A DNA stretch of 49,291 nt from Olavius algarvensis Gamma 3 endosymbiont (lineage in GTDB: Bacteria; Pseudomonadota; Gammaproteobacteria; GCA-001735895): assembly GCA_001735895.1 (NCBI GenBank), contig DS021201.1, forward strand, positions 110,565-159,855, read 5' to 3'. The position numbers and the translations under genes were made by a program. Below the pieces are notes generated by a model. That model saw only the letters and a program-made list of their open reading frames with translations. It had not been told where the DNA came from and made no database searches. This document shows positions 38,516 to 48,282 of this stretch, one piece after another; positions within the stretch are counted from its first letter, which is position 1, and each line of letters begins with the position of its first letter.

Positions 38516-40933
38516 TTAGCCCCGCAAATAAGAATTATCAGGATCGAACAGCGGTTCCGAGTAGAGCCGTGCCGGCACCATCTCGCCGAGGATTTCGATT
38601 TCGACCGCGCGGCCTTCGGTCGCCATTTCGGTCGGCAAAAAGCCGAAGGCAATACTCTTTTCGGCATAATGCGAGTAACCGCCCGAAGTCACGTAACCCA
38701 CGACAACGCCTGCATGCCAGATCGGCTCCCAGGCGACGGCATCGGCGTCTGTGGCGTCGACTGTGAAGCTGCACAGTTTGCGGCTCACCCCCTGCTCTCG
38801 CTCGACCAGTGCCGCGGCCTTGCCGATGAATTCGGCGTCTTTATCGTAAGCGACGAAGCGATCCAGCCCGGTTTCGAGCGGCGTGTAGTCGGGTTTGAAT
38901 TCACGCATCCAGGAGCCGAATGATTTGTCCAGGCGCAGGCTCATCATCGCGCGCATGCCAAAAGGCCGCAAGCCGAGATCTTTTCCGGCATCGGTTAGCA
39001 GGTCGTAGAGTGCCAGCTGATGATGCCAGGGCACGTAGATTTCGTAACCGCGGTCACCGGTGTAACTGACGCGCTGCACAATCGCCCGGCATTGGCCGAT
39101 ATCGATTTCTCGCACCGCTAGAAACGGCAACGCGGCGGTCGACACGTCCGCGCGCGTGACACGGCCAAGTAATTCCTGCGCCTTCGGGCCCGCGATCTGA
39201 AACCCGATGCGCTGTTTCGAAACATTGCGCAAGCTCACCCCCGAGCCCGGTAAATGACCTTCGAACCAGCGCATGTGGTACGCCTGGGCGCCAAAGGATG
39301 CAGTCACCTGAAATAGATTCGGCGCGAGCTGTGCAACGGTAAAATCTCCGATAATGCGACCCTTCGGACTCAACATCGGGTTCAAGCTCAGCCGACCCGG
39401 CGGCGGAATTCTGCCGGCCATGATCCGATCCAGATACGCGTGCGCGCCTTTACCTGAAATTTCATACTTGCCGAAATTGTGCACTTCGTTGAGACCGACC
39501 CTGGTGCGCACCGCCTGTACCTCCGCCGCCACCGTAGCGAAGGCGTTCGATCGCCGAAAACTCGGGGTTTCATAGGGTTTTTCACCGGCGGGCGCAAAAT
39601 AATTGACATGTTCCATGCCGTACATATCGCCGAAGACCGCGTTTTGCGACTTCCAGAGGCCGTATACCGGGGTCGTATCGAGCGGGCGTGCCGCCGGCAA
39701 CTCTTCGTTGGGATAGGATACGCTGAAGCGCCGCTGGTAATTTTCGCGCACTTTGAGACGCGTGTATGACGGCGTGCAATAGTCGCCAAAACGCGCCACA
39801 TCCATTGCAAATACGTCGCGTGAGGGTTCGCCGTCGATCATCCACTCGGCCAGCGTGAGGCCGACGCCCCCGCCCTGGCTGAAACCGGCCATCACCGCGC
39901 AGGCGGACCAGTAATTGCGTAACCCGGGAACCGGCCCGACCAGCGGGTTGCCGTCGGGGGCAAAGGTGAAGGGGCCGTTGATAACGGTCTTGATGCCGGC
40001 ATCGGCAAGTACCGGGAAACGCCGAAAGGCAAATTCCATCGAGTCGCCAATGCGATCGAGGTTCTCATCCAGCAGTTCATGCCCGAAATCCCAGCGCGTG
40101 CCGTCGACCGCCCAGGGAACGCAGTTCTGTTCGTAAAACCCGATCACCAGGCCCTTGCCTTCCTGGCGCAGGTAACTCTCGCCCTCGGGGTCCATGACGT
40201 GCGGCAACTCGCTATCCTGCGCGTAAACCTCGGCAAGGTCCGAGGTCGCGAAATACTGATGTTCCATCGGGTGCAGCGGCAGATAAATTCCGGCCATGGC
40301 GCCGATCTCTCGCGCCCACAACCCGGCGGCATTGACCAGTTGCCCGGCGATGATCGTGCCCTGCTCGGTGACCACATCCCAGCCGCCGTCGGGCCGCGGA
40401 TTGGTCTCCAGCACCGGATTGCGCAGCAGGATTTCAGCCCCCTGCAGCTGCGCCGCCTTGGCATAGGCGTGGGTGGTACCCGAGGGATCGAGATGTCCGT
40501 CCAGCGGATCGTATAACCCACCCAGCACACCGTCGGTATTGGTGATCGGGCTTAGTTTGCGAATTTCTTCGGGTGTGATCAACTCGGTGTCGAGCCCCAT
40601 GTGGCGGTGCATTGCGCGCGCCGATTTGAGGAAATCGAGCCGCTCCGGAGACTCCGCCAGCGTGATACCGCCGACGTGATGCAGGCTGCAGGACTGGCCG
40701 GTGATCTCCTCGAGTTCGCGGTACAGGCGAATCGTATAACCCTGCAGCGCCGCCATATTGGTATCGGCATTGAGCGTGTGGAACCCGCCGGCGGCATGCC
40801 AGGTCGAGCCCGAGGTCAATTCCGAGCGTTCGATCAAGACCACGTCCTGCAGGCCGAGTTTGGTCAGATGATAGATAACGCTACAGCCGACTACCCCGCC
40901 GCCGATGACGACTACCTGCGCATGTGATTTCAT
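38516..40933 (-). CDS. FAD-dependent oxidoreductase with C-terminal GcvT/aminomethyltransferase domain (dimethylglycine dehydrogenase-like)
   Basis: 805 aa; VVVIGGGVVGCSVIYHLTKLG...; ASFGAQAYHMRWFEGHLPG; YTGDRGYEIYVPWHHQLALYDLL; LRPFGMRAMMSLRLDKSFGSWMREFKPDYTPLETGLDRFVAYDKDAEFIGK. Confidence 0.95.
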   Translation of the reverse strand: MKSHAQVVVIGGGVVGCSVIYHLTKLGLQDVVLIERSELTSGSTWHAAGGFHTLNADTNMAALQGYTIRLYRELEEITGQSCSLHHVGGITLAESPERLDFLKSARAMHRHMGLDTELITPEEIRKLSPITNTDGVLGGLYDPLDGHLDPSGTTHAYAKAAQLQGAEILLRNPVLETNPRPDGGWDVVTEQGTIIAGQLVNAAGLWAREIGAMAGIYLPLHPMEHQYFATSDLAEVYAQDSELPHVMDPEGESYLRQEGKGLVIGFYEQNCVPWAVDGTRWDFGHELLDENLDRIGDSMEFAFRRFPVLADAGIKTVINGPFTFAPDGNPLVGPVPGLRNYWSACAVMAGFSQGGGVGLTLAEWMIDGEPSRDVFAMDVARFGDYCTPSYTRLKVRENYQRRFSVSYPNEELPAARPLDTTPVYGLWKSQNAVFGDMYGMEHVNYFAPAGEKPYETPSFRRSNAFATVAAEVQAVRTRVGLNEVHNFGKYEISGKGAHAYLDRIMAGRIPPPGRLSLNPMLSPKGRIIGDFTVAQLAPNLFQVTASFGAQAYHMRWFEGHLPGSGVSLRNVSKQRIGFQIAGPKAQELLGRVTRADVSTAALPFLAVREIDIGQCRAIVQRVSYTGDRGYEIYVPWHHQLALYDLLTDAGKDLGLRPFGMRAMMSLRLDKSFGSWMREFKPDYTPLETGLDRFVAYDKDAEFIGKAAALVEREQGVSRKLCSFTVDATDADAVAWEPIWHAGVVVGYVTSGGYSHYAEKSIAFGFLPTEMATEGRAVEIEILGEMVPARLYSEPLFDPDNSYLRG

Positions 40934-41003
40934 AGCTACGAGTCCTCTTAACCTGTATCTGTCGTTCCCGCTCGGGCTTAGCTGGAGGAAGCGTCAAAGG
41001 CGC

Positions 41004-42311
41004 TTAGCCCAGTACCGAAAAACTGCTGTCCTGATTGACCTCCCGCAGGCGCGAGTAAAAGCCGCTGGAAAAGGTATGGTCGATATTTTTCAGATGAAAA
41101 TCGATCGGGCTGTCATCCTGATCGTTACCGTTTTGTGTTGTCTCGATGATATTCGCCATCAATTCACCCGCTATCGGCGCATTTTTAAACTGGTTTCCGC
41201 TAGTGCCGATCGCGAGGTAAAAACCGGACAGGTCCGAGCGGTCGTAAATCGGGATCCAGTCATCGGTCACATCGTAAAGATCCACCACGCCGCGCATCTG
41301 GTTGGGTACGCCCAGACTCGGCACCCGCTGGCAAACCCGCAGCACCTGCACCTTCCATTGCTCGCTAAAATCGCGGTTATAGTCATCCGGATCGACCCAC
41401 TCATGCGGATCGCAAGGTGGATCCTCGCTGCCGATCAATAGTGCGTCGCCCTGTTCGGGGCGAGTATAGAGTCCGATATCGCTATCCGAGGTAACGCAGG
41501 CGGTATCGCGGCGATAACCCGCCGGTAACGGCACATGCGCCACTTCCTGGCGCAGGGCGCGGGTTTTAATCCGCATCGATTTTTCGACGCCGGCCATTTG
41601 ATTGACTTTGGAGGAATGGGGTCCGGCGGCGTTCAGCACCACCGGGGCCTCGACGGTGTCGCCGTTTTCCAGTTTAACTCCGCCGACACGTCCATTGGCG
41701 CATTTGATTTCGACGACGCGGGCGTTGTACCTGAATTCGCCTCCGCTGCGTTCGGCGGCGCGCATGATGTTATGCGTCGCCAGTTGCGGATCGGAAATGT
41801 ATCCCGCGGCATGAAACAGCACGGCGCCGGTCAGGGATTTTGCGTTGGCCACGCCGAACTCGGGATCGTCGGGCCGCTTGACCGGATAAAACGACTCGGT
41901 GTTCCAGACTGGCAACTTCGCGCAAATCTGCTCGGGCGAGAATTCGCTATAAGGCGACTCGAGTTGATCCATCAGCGCCATGGCCGGGCGCAGGTAATCG
42001 TTGGCCCCGGTTTTCATCACCAGCGCACCGACATTGTGATATTCGATCAGGCCGCGCTCGTCGATATCCTCACCGCCCAGGTAATCGGCCCAGTTTTTCC
42101 AGTAGAAATGCGACTCGTAAGCCATAGCGGAGCCGTCGAGTGTGGAGTAGTAGGGGCGGATGATGGCGCAGGAACCTGAAGTCGAGCCGTAACCCGCGGC
42201 CGGCAGGGTATCGAGATTGAGCACTTTCCAGCCTTTGCGCCCCAGCGCCAGCGAGGTTGCGCAGCCGATAATACCGGCGCCGATTATGATTGCATCGTAG
42301 CTGTTAGTCAT
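41004..42311 (-). CDS. FAD-dependent oxidoreductase, DAO family (sarcosine oxidase beta-like)
   Basis: DAIIIGAGIIGCATSLALGRKGWKVLNLD; FYLAIGTSGNQFKNAPIAGELMANIIE. Confidence 0.92.
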   Translation of the reverse strand: MTNSYDAIIIGAGIIGCATSLALGRKGWKVLNLDTLPAAGYGSTSGSCAIIRPYYSTLDGSAMAYESHFYWKNWADYLGGEDIDERGLIEYHNVGALVMKTGANDYLRPAMALMDQLESPYSEFSPEQICAKLPVWNTESFYPVKRPDDPEFGVANAKSLTGAVLFHAAGYISDPQLATHNIMRAAERSGGEFRYNARVVEIKCANGRVGGVKLENGDTVEAPVVLNAAGPHSSKVNQMAGVEKSMRIKTRALRQEVAHVPLPAGYRRDTACVTSDSDIGLYTRPEQGDALLIGSEDPPCDPHEWVDPDDYNRDFSEQWKVQVLRVCQRVPSLGVPNQMRGVVDLYDVTDDWIPIYDRSDLSGFYLAIGTSGNQFKNAPIAGELMANIIETTQNGNDQDDSPIDFHLKNIDHTFSSGFYSRLREVNQDSSFSVLG

Positions 42312-42331
42312 TTGAAATTCCCGTGTTCAGG

Positions 42332-43177
42332 TTAGTTACTCTGTGCCAGCAGTTGCCGCAGGTAATCCTGGATTTCATGCGGATGCACCGTCGCAATGCG
42401 AATCAGATCGTCGAAGCGCGCGGTCAGCTTGCGAATGTGGTTGATACTGTTGACGATGACATACAGGTGTCCCAGAAACAGCGTCGCGCGCAACGGACCG
42501 AATATGGTGAACGACGCGGAGTAACTCTGTTTAGCGTCGAACAGATACCAGCGAAATCCCGGATACAGCTCGTCGTTGAGTTCGATCATGCGTTCGAGCT
42601 GGCGCCGCCGATCGGCCCGTTCAAGTCCCTGCCAGATCCCCTGCCCGGCGGCAAAGCTCTCGAGATGCTGCAACGGCATGCAGGTTTCGAGTTCACTGCC
42701 GGGATGGCGCTGTTGCAGCAGCAACAGCTGGTTGTCGCGCACCGATTGATCGATCTTGCCCGCGCCGTAGCGATTGAATTCGTACTCGGCCACCGCCTCG
42801 GTCTTGAGCAGATCGGGCAAGGTCGTCGGCACGTAACGAATCTTGTAACCGCAGGCTTCGCGATGCCATTCCAGGTTTTTTTCTAAAATACTGGTCGAGT
42901 AGGCGTCGACCTGCAAGGCCTCCGGCAAGATGTTGGCGCCCATCGAACCTTCCTGAGTCAGCCCTAGTAACCAGTCGATGCTGACCTGGTACACTTCGGC
43001 GATCGACGCCACGGTATCGGCGCGCGGCAGGCGGATATTATCGGCCGTGAGTAACTGCGACAGGGTCGAGCGATCGACCTTGATCGAGGCCGCGAACGCC
43101 GAGCGATTCAAGCCGCTCTCGTTGATGACTTGCTGCAGGCGATCCTGAAACAGACTGACCCGTTCCTGCAACTTCAT
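42332..43177 (-). CDS. XRE family transcriptional regulator with C-terminal sensor-like region
   Basis: LNRSAFAASIKVDRSTLSQLLTADNIRLPRADTVASIAEVYQVSIDWLLG HTH; about 200 aa of unassigned C-terminus. Confidence 0.87.
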   Translation of the reverse strand: MKLQERVSLFQDRLQQVINESGLNRSAFAASIKVDRSTLSQLLTADNIRLPRADTVASIAEVYQVSIDWLLGLTQEGSMGANILPEALQVDAYSTSILEKNLEWHREACGYKIRYVPTTLPDLLKTEAVAEYEFNRYGAGKIDQSVRDNQLLLLQQRHPGSELETCMPLQHLESFAAGQGIWQGLERADRRRQLERMIELNDELYPGFRWYLFDAKQSYSASFTIFGPLRATLFLGHLYVIVNSINHIRKLTARFDDLIRIATVHPHEIQDYLRQLLAQSN

Positions 43178-44694
43178 CGCGCGAGCTCCAGTTCGCGGCG
43201 ACGCTCGGCCACATACTGTTGCAACGATTCCTGCTTAGAGACTGGCATCTCGGGCGGCTGATAGTCGGCGATTTTTTGTCGGTAAATCCTGTTGGCGCGT
43301 TGCAACGCGGTCAGTTCGCCGTTCTCGCTCCAGGTCTCGAAATTGCTCCAATCGGATACCAGCGGTTCGTAAAAGGCGCTAGTGTAGTTGTCTAGCGTGT
43401 GTGCGGTGCCGAAAAAATGCCCGCCGTGACCGGCTTCCCTGATCGCATCCAGCGCCAGTGTGGATTCGTCCACCTTCAGCGGCGTCAGCGTCTCGCGCAT
43501 CATTTGCAGCATATCGACATCGATAACGAATTTTTCGAACGACGCACACAGCCCGCCCTCGAGCCAGCCGGCGGCATGTTTGACAATCTGCGCATGCCCC
43601 ATGACCGCACCCCAAAGCGACATTTGCGATTCCCAGGCGGCCTGGGCGTCGACGCAATTCGAGGCGTTGGTATTGGAAGAACGAAACGGCAAGCCATAGC
43701 GGCGCGCGAGCTGACCGCTGGCCCAGGCGGCGCGGGTGTACTCGGGCGTGCCGAAGGCCGGCGCACCGCTGCGCATGTCCGCGTTCGAGGTGAATCCGCC
43801 GTAAACCATCGGCGCGCCCGGATTGACGATTTGCGACAGGGCGATAACCCCGAGCGCCTCGGCATTTTGCTGTGCCAGCGCGCCCGCCAGGGTGATCGGG
43901 CACATCGCACCGGACAGCGTAAACGGGGTGACGATGACCGGTTGTCCGTAACGCGCCATTTCCATCAAACCGTCAAGCATCGACCCGTCGACCCGCAGCG
44001 GCGAATTGGTGTTAACCACGCTGTTAACGCTGGGTTCCGATTTAAGCGTTTCCAGATCGACGCCGCGCGCGAGCGCGGTCATCCGTATGCCGTCCATGAC
44101 GCGGCCGCCGCCGAGGCAGTAAAGCGAAAACGCCCTGTCCGTCAGCGTGAACGCCGCCAGGGTGGTATCGAGATGACGCGTATCGGGCGGGATATCGATT
44201 GGTTCGACCGGGTAACCGCTCAAAAAATCGATCACATCGAAACTCTGCGTCAGCCGCAGAAAATTACAATAGTCCTCGAAGTTGCCGCTGCGCCTGCCGC
44301 CGTCTAGATCGGAGCTGTTGGGCGCGCTGGCGACGGTGGTGAAATTGATCGCATTGCGACCTATCAGGCGGTTGCGTTCCGGGTTGGGCGCATGCAGCGT
44401 AAATTCTGCGGGAACGCTCGAAATTCTGGCCATGACCTGGTTGCGATCGAGATAAACCCGCTGCCGATCCCAGTCAACGCGCGCCCCATCCTGCTGATAC
44501 AGCGCGAGCGCCTCTTCATTCAAAATCTCCAACCCGATGTCTTCGAGGATGCGCATCGAGGCATCATGAATCAAATCCAGCGACTCGGAGTCCAGCGCGT
44601 CCATCGGCTGGTAAGGATTGAACAGCTGTTGTGCCCGCGGCGACACCTGCGAAGCCACCGAATCAGTGCGTTTGCGGACTCTTCTTCTGACCAT
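43174..44694 (-). CDS. Trimethylamine methyltransferase (MttB) family protein, non-pyrrolysine
   Basis: 506 aa; GRNAINFTTVASAPNSSDLDGGRRSGNFEDYCNFLRL, LSGAMCPITLAGALAQQNAEALG, AAGWLEGGLCASFEKFVID. No in-frame TAG. Confidence 0.93.
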   Translation of the reverse strand: MVRRRVRKRTDSVASQVSPRAQQLFNPYQPMDALDSESLDLIHDASMRILEDIGLEILNEEALALYQQDGARVDWDRQRVYLDRNQVMARISSVPAEFTLHAPNPERNRLIGRNAINFTTVASAPNSSDLDGGRRSGNFEDYCNFLRLTQSFDVIDFLSGYPVEPIDIPPDTRHLDTTLAAFTLTDRAFSLYCLGGGRVMDGIRMTALARGVDLETLKSEPSVNSVVNTNSPLRVDGSMLDGLMEMARYGQPVIVTPFTLSGAMCPITLAGALAQQNAEALGVIALSQIVNPGAPMVYGGFTSNADMRSGAPAFGTPEYTRAAWASGQLARRYGLPFRSSNTNASNCVDAQAAWESQMSLWGAVMGHAQIVKHAAGWLEGGLCASFEKFVIDVDMLQMMRETLTPLKVDESTLALDAIREAGHGGHFFGTAHTLDNYTSAFYEPLVSDWSNFETWSENGELTALQRANRIYRQKIADYQPPEMPVSKQESLQQYVAERRRELELAR

Positions 44695-44782
44695 TTAAAG
44701 ACTCCTCGAAGGGGAGTATCGATACTATTTGACGTATCTAAAAATGTCTATCTATGTCACATGAGTTCTTTCAAAACAAGTT

Positions 44783-44800
44783 TGTTGATTTAAATCAACA
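44783..44800. promoter_or_regulatory. Perfect palindrome containing a consensus FNR/Anr box, between divergent genes
   Basis: TGTTGATTTAAATCAACA, with TTGAT-TTAA-ATCAA at 44785-44798. Confidence 0.6.
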
Positions 44801-44857
44801 TTTCGAATATCAAAAGCAACTGGTTTTTATCGGGGCACGGGGCTAACTTACGTCGCC

Positions 44858-45667
44858 ATGAATGCCAGCCGATTCATTGCCTGCGGCATGTATGCGCCGA
44901 ATGACGATATTAAAAATGCATGGCAGGCGCTGTTTGATCAGTTTTACGCTTTGGTCGGCCCGATTAGCGGCTTGCAGCAGCGCCTGGTTTTCGGCACCGA
45001 TGAATCTCTGTTGCGCGACCCGGGCCTGTTAATCGGCCATACCTGCGGATACCCTTTGATGACAGGCCTGCAGGATGCGGTCATGCCCTTTTGCGCGCCC
45101 TGCTTCGAGGTGCCGGGTGCGATCGGCAAACTCTATTCGAGCCTCTTCATCGTGCCCGCGGATTCCAGCCTCGAATCGCTGCAACAATGCTGCGGCGGAA
45201 TCGTCGCGATCAATGACGCCAACTCCAACAGCGGCATGAACGTATTGCGCTACGCGCTGGCAAAACTTAAGGCCGGTCCGGGGTATTTTTCCGATGTTTT
45301 GATGACGGGCGGACACTTGGCCAGTCTCGAGGCGGTAGCGGCGAACCGGGCTCAACTGGCTGCTATCGATTGCGTTAGTTACCAGTTACTCACCGCGCGA
45401 AATCCGGGACTCGACCATGCGATACGCGTTATCGGTTTCAGCGAACCGACTTGCGGCCTGCCCCTGGTCGTGGCGCGCGCGCAATACTCGCGACAACAAT
45501 GCAACAGCTATCTCGAGGCACTCAATCAGGCGCTGCGGCAGACCGCCGATGAAGTCAAGCAGACGCTTTACCTCGATCGTTTCGAAAGCGCCGAACTGGA
45601 CGATTATCGATCGATCCTCGCGCTCGAAAACTATGCCGTCGAAGCCGGTTACGCGACGCTGAATTAG
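44858..45667 (+). CDS. PhnD-like phosphate/phosphonate substrate-binding superfamily protein, no obvious signal peptide
   Basis: LIGHTCGYPLMTGLQDAVMPFCAPCFEVPG...SNSGMNVLRYALAKL...DVLMTGGHLASLEAVAANRAQLAAIDCVSYQLL. Confidence 0.83.
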   Translation: MNASRFIACGMYAPNDDIKNAWQALFDQFYALVGPISGLQQRLVFGTDESLLRDPGLLIGHTCGYPLMTGLQDAVMPFCAPCFEVPGAIGKLYSSLFIVPADSSLESLQQCCGGIVAINDANSNSGMNVLRYALAKLKAGPGYFSDVLMTGGHLASLEAVAANRAQLAAIDCVSYQLLTARNPGLDHAIRVIGFSEPTCGLPLVVARAQYSRQQCNSYLEALNQALRQTADEVKQTLYLDRFESAELDDYRSILALENYAVEAGYATLN

Positions 45668-45746
45668 GCGTTGCCGAGCTGCCTGCGCTGCTCTAAACTC
45701 GGTCCACAATAACGGCTAGTCACTCACTTTACAGAACGGCAATTCG

Positions 45747-47042
45747 ATGTGGAAAGACCTTGGCAGCTCCTGGGCGATATTGCTCGGCATCGGCTTCATG
45801 ATGCTCGCCAACGGCTTGCAGGGGACCTTGCTCGGGGTGCGCGCGGGCATCGAGGGTTTTTCCACCTTCAACACCGGTATCATGATGTCGGGTTATTTCA
45901 TCGGCATGTTTGTCGGCTCGATGATCGCTCCCTGGCTGGTCAATCGCGTCGGCCACATCCGCGTGTTTTCGGCGCTGGCTTCGCTGGCATCGATCTCGAT
46001 TCTGTTTCACGGCGTCTACATCGACCCCTGGCTGTGGATGGCGATGCGGGTGTTAACCGGAATCAGCTTCGCCGGGTTTTACGTCGTCACCGAAAGTTGG
46101 CTGAACGATCGCGCCAGCAATGAAACCCGCGGCAAGATATTGTCTATATACATGGTTATCGTTACCGGCAGCATGGGCGTCGGCCAGTTTCTGTTGAACC
46201 TCGCCCAACCCGATGCAATCGATTTGTTTATTCTGATCTCGGTCATCATTTCATTTGGCTTGATTCCGATTCTGCTTACCGTAAAACCCGCGCCTAATTT
46301 CAGCACTTCGTCAAAAATATCGGTCGCCGAGTTGTACCGGGCTTCGCCTTTGGCCACCATCGGCAACTGCCTGACCGGTATGGCGCATGGCACCATCTTT
46401 GGTCTGGGTGCGATCTACGCCAGCCAGGTCCTGGTGGACTTGAAATCGGTTTCCCTGTTCATGGCCTGTTTTCTGATCGGCAGCCTGATTGCCCAATGGC
46501 CGGTGGGTCATATCTCGGACCTGGTCGGACGACGCGTGGTAATGGCGGGGCTATCGGTAATCTCGATAGTCTGCTGCGTGCTGGCGGTAGCTCTTGCCAA
46601 AGGCAGCCTGATTTTCTATCTGGTTATAACGCTACTCGGCGGAGCCGCGATGCCGATGTATTCGATTTGTATCGCCTATGCCAACGACCGCCTGGAACCG
46701 CATCAAATCGTCGGCGCCAGCGGCAGCCTGGTGATGATGTCGGGATTCGGCGCCATGACCGGACCCATTCTGATCGCATTCTTCATGGAATTATTCGGCA
46801 TGGAATACTACTTCTGGGGAATAGCGACCGTATTCGGCATGATATTCTTTTTCACGCTGATCAGAATCGGATCGCGCGCGGCAGTGGCGATCAAGGATCA
46901 GCCGATGTTGATCGTGGGACCGATAGGCACGCCGATCGCGGAATTTATCGCGCCGGATTCCATCGAGTACGCCGAAGCCGTCGCCAAGCACGAAGTCGAA
47001 CAACTCGACCTGCGTGAAGATATAACCGAGCGTCAACTGTGA
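45747..47042 (+). CDS. MFS transporter (YcaD-like)
   Basis: 12-TM type pattern; GVRAGIEGFSTFNTGIMMSGYFIGMFVGS; WPVGHISDLVGRRVVM. Confidence 0.92.
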   Translation: MWKDLGSSWAILLGIGFMMLANGLQGTLLGVRAGIEGFSTFNTGIMMSGYFIGMFVGSMIAPWLVNRVGHIRVFSALASLASISILFHGVYIDPWLWMAMRVLTGISFAGFYVVTESWLNDRASNETRGKILSIYMVIVTGSMGVGQFLLNLAQPDAIDLFILISVIISFGLIPILLTVKPAPNFSTSSKISVAELYRASPLATIGNCLTGMAHGTIFGLGAIYASQVLVDLKSVSLFMACFLIGSLIAQWPVGHISDLVGRRVVMAGLSVISIVCCVLAVALAKGSLIFYLVITLLGGAAMPMYSICIAYANDRLEPHQIVGASGSLVMMSGFGAMTGPILIAFFMELFGMEYYFWGIATVFGMIFFFTLIRIGSRAAVAIKDQPMLIVGPIGTPIAEFIAPDSIEYAEAVAKHEVEQLDLREDITERQL

Positions 47043-47091
47043 GGCTAGCCGGGTCGATATAATCGGTATCGGACAATACGGCGCCAGTTGG

Positions 47092-48270
47092 CTAAAACCA
47101 GATCGAGGTAAAAAACCGCGTAACCGTGGCATCAAAACTGTAGGCCGATTCCTCTCCCGTGGGCGCGTTATCGGTCAGATCGCGGAAATCATCGTAATCG
47201 AAGTTGATCCAGTCGACCTGCAGGCTAACGCCGCCGCGCTCGATCGCGCTCCAGGCGCGGCCGAACTCCCAACTCGCGCCGAGCCCGATGGTGCTGCTGG
47301 TAAACGTGCTCAGCTCTTTGTCGCGCGCACGGAATTCCGTTGCCTCAGAACTCGGAAACAAATCGCTGTAAAAGCTGGCGCTGGATTGATCGTGAAATCG
47401 ATAACTGGCTTCGAATATCCATTGGTCGCCGTATGGCATCTTGTAACCGACTTCATAAGTGACGGCTTCGATATCCCAGGTGTCGTCAAAAACCCGCACA
47501 CCGCCGTGAATCGCGGATCGCTGCGGCAGGAAATAGTTGGCCCGTAACGCAATTGCGGTACTGGTGCGGGTACGCGGATAGTTTTCCCCCTCGAAAGAAA
47601 ATCCGGTACCGGAGATATAACGGACCTGGCGATAGGGATTGTTGAGATAACCTTCGTCGCTAATCGTTTCGTAGGTCGCCGCCAGCACCAGGTTCTTAGT
47701 CAAAATCTGGGATATCCCCAGACGGTAACTACGAACTTCGGACTCCCTTTCGAAGACAGGGTCATCGGATCTTGTTATCGTATTATTACCGAGCGCAAAT
47801 GACATACTGATCGTAGTCAAGTCGCCGAACATATCCTGGGAAATGCCAAGGCCCAGGGTATTGGCGTCAAAATCATTTTCTGTGCTCACCGTATAACCAA
47901 GACTCACGGTCGTCTTCTGGCGCAGATAATCCAGACTGATGCCATTCTCTTCGCGCTGTTCGGTGTATTCACTGGCGCTGACCACGACGTCGATCGATGC
48001 GCTGGTAACATTGTCGACATAGTGGTTCAGACCAAGCGATACGCTGTCTCCGAGATTCTTGCGCACTAGCAGCGAGGGCCCGTCGATTTCTGCGCCGCCG
48101 CCATCGTAGCGATGGTACAACAGATCCGCGCGCTCCTCAGGCAATACCGCCGCGGCGGCAAGTTCCGAGAGCGACAACAAAGCGAGGCATAGCGCAGCGC
48201 GAATGCCGGCCGCAAGCCTGTGCGAACCGGGCGCGGGCCGCGAAAGGTAATTTCGGGGAAAGGCCAACAA
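47092..48270 (-). CDS. DUF3570 domain-containing outer membrane-like protein
   Basis: Signal peptide then ERADLLYHRYDGGGAEIDGPSLLVRKNLGDSVSLGLNHYVDNVTSASIDVVVSASEYTEQREE; beta-barrel pattern. Confidence 0.87.
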   Translation of the reverse strand: MLAFPRNYLSRPAPGSHRLAAGIRAALCLALLSLSELAAAAVLPEERADLLYHRYDGGGAEIDGPSLLVRKNLGDSVSLGLNHYVDNVTSASIDVVVSASEYTEQREENGISLDYLRQKTTVSLGYTVSTENDFDANTLGLGISQDMFGDLTTISMSFALGNNTITRSDDPVFERESEVRSYRLGISQILTKNLVLAATYETISDEGYLNNPYRQVRYISGTGFSFEGENYPRTRTSTAIALRANYFLPQRSAIHGGVRVFDDTWDIEAVTYEVGYKMPYGDQWIFEASYRFHDQSSASFYSDLFPSSEATEFRARDKELSTFTSSTIGLGASWEFGRAWSAIERGGVSLQVDWINFDYDDFRDLTDNAPTGEESAYSFDATVTRFFTSIWF

Positions 48271-48282
48271 CGCGAATACCGG

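Noticed and set aside
43399-44307. 302-aa plus-strand ORF
   Set aside because: Antisense shadow of the MttB2 gene; Arg/Gln-rich with no domain.
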